Assembly: GCF_050920755.1 (NCBI RefSeq)
Contig: NZ_CP158480.1
Coordinates: 2,294,001 to 2,358,000, forward strand
Length of the DNA stretch: 64,000 nt
Source: Oligella sp050920755
GTDB taxonomy: Bacteria > Pseudomonadota > Gammaproteobacteria > Burkholderiales > Burkholderiaceae_B
Direction: 5' to 3'
The notes beneath the pieces are model-generated. The model ran no database searches and was not told the DNA's origin. It saw nothing but the letters and a program-made list of their open reading frames with translations. Both the position numbers and the translations under genes were made by a program. Shown in pieces: positions 59,877-64,000 of the stretch; the stretch's first letter is position 1; the number at the start of each line of letters is the position of its first letter.

Positions 59877-60311
59877 TTAATTTCTTGTTGTTTGTGCAAA
59901 ATAACGTAATGCCGCTTCATAAACAAATGAACCTAAACCACAAAGCACACCGACCGCTCTATCTGACAGATAAGAATGGTGCCTGAAAGGCTCCCTCGCA
60001 TGCACATTTGACAAGTGAACCTCGACAAACGGCACCTCGGCTGCTGCAAGCGCATCACGAATTGCAATACTTGTATGGGTATAAGCACCGGCGTTAATAA
60101 TAATGCCATCAAACTGCCCACGCGCCTGCTGTATACGACTCACCAGCTCGCCCTCGAAATTACTCTGCAGGCACTCCACGATAAGACCGAGCTCAGCCGC
60201 CAAGTGCTGCACCTCAGACTCGATATCGGCCAGTGTCTGAGCGCCGTAAACCTCAGGCTCACGCAAGCCTAACATATTCAGGTTAGGACCGTTAATGATT
60301 AAAATACGCAT
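59877..60311 (-). CDS. aroQ: 3-dehydroquinate dehydratase, type II
   Basis: 144 residues. ILIINGPNLNMLGLREPEVYG with the catalytic Tyr loop, IINAGAYTHTSIAIRDAL, and EVHLSNVHAREPFRHHSYLS with the catalytic His are complete. It catalyses the third step of the shikimate pathway. It lies 24 bp upstream of accB and is followed in order by accC, as in Bordetella. Confidence 0.97.
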   Translation of the reverse strand: MRILIINGPNLNMLGLREPEVYGAQTLADIESEVQHLAAELGLIVECLQSNFEGELVSRIQQARGQFDGIIINAGAYTHTSIAIRDALAAAEVPFVEVHLSNVHAREPFRHHSYLSDRAVGVLCGLGSFVYEAALRYFAQTTRN

Positions 60312-60406
60312 AACGCCGTTAATAAAACGTTAATAAAATTTGACAATCGTTAATTTAACGTTAAATGACTGCTTTTGTCTATTAAATTCTACCATTTTAG
60401 TAGAAT

Positions 60407-61051
60407 TCAAGGCGTTAATCCGATGCCCTCGGCAGTCATTTCCGCTAATTTATGGCGCAACTCCTCGGCATTAACCTGACCGATAATTTTATAAGCAAGC
60501 TCAACACCGGGAGCAAAGATCAAGGTAAAAGGCAGGCCACCGGAGGGATTACCCAGCTGACGCGTCAAACGAAAGGCACTCGGCACACCAATCAGGATCG
60601 GCAAATCCACCGGCACTTTATCAATGAAACGACGGATATTCTGTTCCGTATCAACCCCGTATGCTATCACCTGCACCGCTTCAAAGTCTTTATCAATTGC
60701 GGCAAGTTCAGGCATTTCTTCTACACAAGGCGGACACCAACTGGCCCAGAAATTAAGTACGATGACTTTATCCTGATAATCACTGATACGAAGCTCTTCG
60801 CCCTCAAGATTCACTAGCGCCGTACTTAATAAATGCTGCAAGCTCTCCGCATCCACCGCTTCGGCTGTCATTGCTTCAAGCTTCAAACGAGAGGACTCCT
60901 GAGCAAACGCCGCTTGTCCGTCCCATGGCGTAGCGATAAAAACCGTAGCGGCAGCAATAACGGACAAGGAGACAATTTTAGCGATTAAGCCTTTTAGCCT
61001 ATTTAAGAATAGATTTTTTTTGCCTAATATGCTTTTTTTGAAAATAATCAT
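60407..61051 (-). CDS. TlpA-like thiol-disulfide protein (thioredoxin family)
   Basis: 214 residues. A membrane anchor or signal near the N-terminus (IVSLSVIAAATVFIA) places it in the periplasm. The redox site is FWASWCPPCVEEMPEL (C-P-P-C). It ends with a cis-Pro segment GGLPFTLIFAPGVEL. It likely takes part in cytochrome c maturation or general periplasmic disulfide reduction. It diverges from mpl. Confidence 0.9.
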   Translation of the reverse strand: MIIFKKSILGKKNLFLNRLKGLIAKIVSLSVIAAATVFIATPWDGQAAFAQESSRLKLEAMTAEAVDAESLQHLLSTALVNLEGEELRISDYQDKVIVLNFWASWCPPCVEEMPELAAIDKDFEAVQVIAYGVDTEQNIRRFIDKVPVDLPILIGVPSAFRLTRQLGNPSGGLPFTLIFAPGVELAYKIIGQVNAEELRHKLAEMTAEGIGLTP

Positions 61052-61158
61052 CAGCCTGCAGAAGAAGTAAACAATAGGATGATTTTAGCCATAATAGAGC
61101 CGACATAGCGGCTGAGCGATTAAATTGCTTAAAATACTAGTCCGCAGGAGAGATTTAT

Positions 61159-62574
61159 ATGCATATTCATATTTTAGGTATTTGTGGTACGTTTATGGGC
61201 GGACTGGCGCTGATCGCGCGCGCTGCCGGTCATCAGGTTACGGGTTGTGATATGGCGGTGTATCCGCCCATGAGCACGCAGTTAGAGGAACAAGGGATTG
61301 AGTTGATTGAGGGCTACGGCGCAGAACAACTGGCTCTGAAGCCCGATTTATTTATTATCGGTAATGTAGTGAGCCGCGGTAATCCCTTGATGGAAGCTAT
61401 TTTAAACGAGGGACTGCCATACACCTCAGGACCTCAGTGGTTAGGTGAGCAGGTATTACGTCAACAGCATGTATTAGCGGTAGCGGGCACGCATGGCAAA
61501 ACCACCACTTCTTCCATGTTGGCGTGGATTTTACAATATGCCGGATTGGAGCCGAACTTTTTAATTGGTGGTATTGCTCAAAACTTCGGTATTTCCGCGC
61601 GTTTTGATACCGCTCAAAAGTATTTTGTGATTGAAGCCGATGAATACGACACGGCTTTTTTCGATAAGCGTTCGAAGTTTGTACATTATCGTCCGCGCAC
61701 TGCAGTGCTTAATAACTTAGAATTTGATCATGCCGATATTTTTGAAAATCTGGCCGCCATTCAAAAGCAGTTTCATCATTTGATACGCATGATTCCGCAA
61801 CAGGGCCGAGTCATTTATCCTGCAGCCGATGAGGCACTGCAAGAGGTCATTACCATGGGCTGCTGGAGCGAGCAATGCAGTTTGGGTAATGGTACTGTTC
61901 ATGATAATGGCAATGTTACGACCGAAACCGTTCCTGCTTGGGACTATCACTTAATTGAAGCGTCGGGCAGTCACTTTGAAGTACTGCATAGCAATCAAGT
62001 CATTGCCGACATCCGATGGTCCTTAATCGGCTTACATAATATACAAAATGCCCTTGCGGCAATCAGTGCAGCTGAGCATATCGGCGTTAATCCGGCGCTG
62101 GCTTGTGAGGCATTGACGCATTTTGAGGGTATTAAACGGCGCATGGAATTACGTGCAACTGTTCAACAAATAGCGGTTTACGATGACTTTGCGCACCACC
62201 CTACAGCAATTACCACCACCTTGGCGGGTTTACGTAAGCAGGTTGGCGAGGCACGTATTATTGCCGTATTAGAGCCGCGCTCCAATACGATGAAGTTGGG
62301 CACCATGTCGGCCCGTTTGCCGGAATCTTTAAAGCAAGCTGATTTGGTTTTCTGCTATAACGAAACTCAGGGTAAGCACAGCATTCGTTGGGATGCAGAG
62401 AGCGTCTTTGCCGATATGCCGCAACCCACTGAGGTTCATCATGATTTAGCCCGATTGGTGCAGGCGGTTGCTGCTGCGGCACAGCCCGGCGACCATATTT
62501 TGGTGATGAGTAACGGCGGTTTCGGCGGTTTTCACGACAAACTAATTACGACGCTAAAGCAAAAGTACAGTTAA
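61159..62574 (+). CDS. mpl: UDP-N-acetylmuramate:L-Ala-gamma-D-Glu-meso-DAP ligase
   Basis: 471 residues. HILGICGTFMGGLALIAR is the Mur-ligase N-domain start, ATP loop VAGTHGKTTTSSMLAW, then EADEYDTAFFDKRSKFVHY, and C-domain YDDFAHHPTAITTTLAGLR. The FMGG form with GTH-GKTT is typical of Mpl rather than MurC. It reattaches the recycled tripeptide to UDP-MurNAc, the peptide counterpart of AnmK found in this window. A GGAGAG ribosome binding site precedes the ATG. Confidence 0.96.
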   Translation: MHIHILGICGTFMGGLALIARAAGHQVTGCDMAVYPPMSTQLEEQGIELIEGYGAEQLALKPDLFIIGNVVSRGNPLMEAILNEGLPYTSGPQWLGEQVLRQQHVLAVAGTHGKTTTSSMLAWILQYAGLEPNFLIGGIAQNFGISARFDTAQKYFVIEADEYDTAFFDKRSKFVHYRPRTAVLNNLEFDHADIFENLAAIQKQFHHLIRMIPQQGRVIYPAADEALQEVITMGCWSEQCSLGNGTVHDNGNVTTETVPAWDYHLIEASGSHFEVLHSNQVIADIRWSLIGLHNIQNALAAISAAEHIGVNPALACEALTHFEGIKRRMELRATVQQIAVYDDFAHHPTAITTTLAGLRKQVGEARIIAVLEPRSNTMKLGTMSARLPESLKQADLVFCYNETQGKHSIRWDAESVFADMPQPTEVHHDLARLVQAVAAAAQPGDHILVMSNGGFGGFHDKLITTLKQKYS

Positions 62575-62578
62575 GACG

Positions 62579-63151
62579 ATGATTTTATATCTACATGGAT
62601 TTCGTTCCTCGCCCCAATCAATGAAGGCTCAGCTGATGGCGAAGGCCATGGCTGAGCGGGGCTTATCGGCGCAGTTTTTTATGCCGCAACTGCCGCCCTC
62701 ACCGGCGCAAGCAATGCGTGATTGCGAGCGTATTATTGCCGAACATCATGATGGCAAGCAGCCTTTAACCATTATCGGCTCTTCCTTGGGTGGTTATTAT
62801 GCGACTTATTTAGCTGAGCGGCATAACTGCCGCGCCGTACTGATTAATCCGGCGATTTATGCGACCCGTGATTTATCGACCCAATTAGGTCAATTAAGCT
62901 ATTTCCATGATGATCGTCCCTTTCAGTTTACTGTAAAGGATTTATGTGAACTAGAGGCCTTGTTCCGTGCGCAAATCAAACCCGAACGCTACTTGTTATT
63001 AGCCGGCGACCGTGATGAAGTATTGGATTGGCAGGAAATGAGCAAACGCTACGCCGGTGCTAAGCAGGTGATCGTACCCGGTATTGATCATAGCTTCAGT
63101 TGCTTTAGCGACTATATAGCGGATATTATCGCCTTTGCCGGCTTAGCCTAG
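62579..63151 (+). CDS. YqiA/YcfP family alpha/beta esterase
   Basis: 190 residues. MILYLHGFRSSPQSMKAQLM at the start, nucleophile elbow GSSLGGYYATYLAERH, acid loop LAGDRDEVLDW and the His in VPGIDHSFSCFSDYI. It starts 4 bp after mpl and is probably coupled to it. In E. coli YqiA is an esterase of unknown physiological substrate. Confidence 0.9.
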   Translation: MILYLHGFRSSPQSMKAQLMAKAMAERGLSAQFFMPQLPPSPAQAMRDCERIIAEHHDGKQPLTIIGSSLGGYYATYLAERHNCRAVLINPAIYATRDLSTQLGQLSYFHDDRPFQFTVKDLCELEALFRAQIKPERYLLLAGDRDEVLDWQEMSKRYAGAKQVIVPGIDHSFSCFSDYIADIIAFAGLA

Positions 63152-63186
63152 CAGCACCCTTTGCCCTATTACAGAGTTAAATAAGC

Positions 63187-64000
63187 ATGAATGTTATTTT
63201 TGAGGAAAGTGGCCAGTTCAAAGTTGCCCGCGTACTTTCTGAAACCGAAGCGAATTATCAGATTGAATTAAGTACCGGTAAGCGCAGCAAACTGAAACGC
63301 AATAATGTCATTTTCGAATTTGATAAGGCACCTTGTGCCTTAACTGAACTGCTGCCGAATGCGGAAAAGCAGGCCGAGGAAATCGATGCCGCTTTTTTAT
63401 GGGAATTTGCACCGCAAGCGGATTTCAAAGCGGAGGAGTTAGCCGGGGATTACTATGGGCATGAGCCGGATATTATTGAAAAACTGGCCTTATTAATCCG
63501 TTTACAGAGTGCGCCGGTTTATTTTCACCGTCGCGGCAAGGGCCAGTACAAAGCCGCCCCGCCGGAAATTCTAGAAGCGGCCCTGGCGGCAATTGAGAAG
63601 AAGCGTTTACAAGACGAGTTACAGGCACAGTGGATTGAAAGTTTAGTGAATTTTCAAATCCCTGAAGCTATGCGTGAGGAGCTTAACACTTTTCTTAGTC
63701 ATCCCAATAAAAACACCATGGCATGGAAAGCCTTTGAATCGGCACTCTCGCGTAGTGGACTGAATATTAAGGAGATGCTCTTAAAGCTCGGTGTTTATAG
63801 GGATGAACTGGCAATTACGCTAGCCGGCTTTTTAGAAAAGCATTTCCCCAAAGGCTATGAAACGCCGGCATTGTCTTTGCCGAAAATACCGGAGCTACCC
63901 GTGGCCGAGCTTGAAGCCTACTCAATTGATAATGACTCAACCACTGAAATTGATGATGCCTTTTCAATTAAGCATATAGCGGGTGAGGTTTATCAATTCG
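63187..64000 (+). CDS. RNase II/RNase R family exoribonuclease, N-terminal part
   Basis: 271 codons are visible before the window ends. An OB-fold-like N-terminus (MNVIFEESGQFKVARVLS), a helical region, then the RNB domain begins with AYSIDNDSTTEIDDAFSI, holding the catalytic Asp residues. It degrades RNA 3' to 5'. In Alcaligenaceae a gene of this type lies at this point after mpl. The C-terminus is outside. Confidence 0.85.
   Translation, partial: MNVIFEESGQFKVARVLSETEANYQIELSTGKRSKLKRNNVIFEFDKAPCALTELLPNAEKQAEEIDAAFLWEFAPQADFKAEELAGDYYGHEPDIIEKLALLIRLQSAPVYFHRRGKGQYKAAPPEILEAALAAIEKKRLQDELQAQWIESLVNFQIPEAMREELNTFLSHPNKNTMAWKAFESALSRSGLNIKEMLLKLGVYRDELAITLAGFLEKHFPKGYETPALSLPKIPELPVAELEAYSIDNDSTTEIDDAFSIKHIAGEVYQF

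Overview
The window looks like chromosomal DNA of a low-GC betaproteobacterium of the Burkholderiales, probably family Alcaligenaceae. The housekeeping gene order (tlpA-aroQ-accB-accC-prmA-DUF3426-sugar kinase, mpl diverging; rplM-rpsI-argC-DUF6776-erpA; tyrS/anmK; nrdR-ribD-ribE) is the Bordetella-type order, but base composition is clearly lower than Bordetella. An Oligella-like organism would fit; this is inference, not a database match.

Layout. 0-6.8 kb: capsule export locus of the ABC-transporter type (wecC partial, wecB, KpsT/KpsM-like transporter, Wza/CtrA-like lipoprotein, KpsE/CtrB-like protein, divergent KpsS/LipB-like gene ending in a run of ten G). 6.8-15.7 kb: a decayed island next to tRNA-Ser(GGA), with nested insertion sequences, an orphan AAA ATPase, a DUF4298 protein, a group II intron 3' remnant, a Fic protein, and broken VirB4 and tyrosine-integrase genes. 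15.8-22.7 kb: riboflavin genes, nrdR, glyA, a PEBP-family protein, tyrS, anmK. 22.7-24.2 kb: a RelBE-type remnant split by an IS5-family copy. 24.3-28.7 kb: a Fur-type siderophore import/reduction operon (ABC, SIP, ABC). 28.9-30.4 kb: a truncated gene and another IS5-family copy. 30.6-43.7 kb: erpA, argC, ribosomal proteins, a TRAP receptor, pmbA, darP, an esterase, a Pat-like acetyltransferase, gltX, a histone H1-like protein, YggT. 43.8-49.1 kb: a second scrap zone (intron 3' end, IS150-like fragment, orphan HsdS, an intact IS3 element, MATE-like fragment, a second DUF4298 gene, a nucleotidase). 49.2-53.2 kb: arsC and a Fur-controlled heme receptor/heme oxygenase operon. 53.2-55.1 kb: IS5-family copy fused to the 5' part of a group II intron. 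55.1-64 kb: conserved housekeeping cluster and the start of an RNase II-family gene.

The main theme is genome decay driven by one IS5-family element: four complete 1230-bp copies and at least three terminal scraps. Two complete copies lack target duplications, which suggests rearrangement. The intact adaptive functions are capsule export and iron/heme acquisition, the latter with three convincing Fur-type boxes. I saw no complete, clearly undescribed system. The best leads are a class C-like group II intron dispersed in three pieces, an orphan HsdS carrying three perfect TAEL-coding 12-bp repeats, an orphan AAA ATPase in the tRNA-Ser island, and an orphaned Fur-box promoter pointing into an IS.
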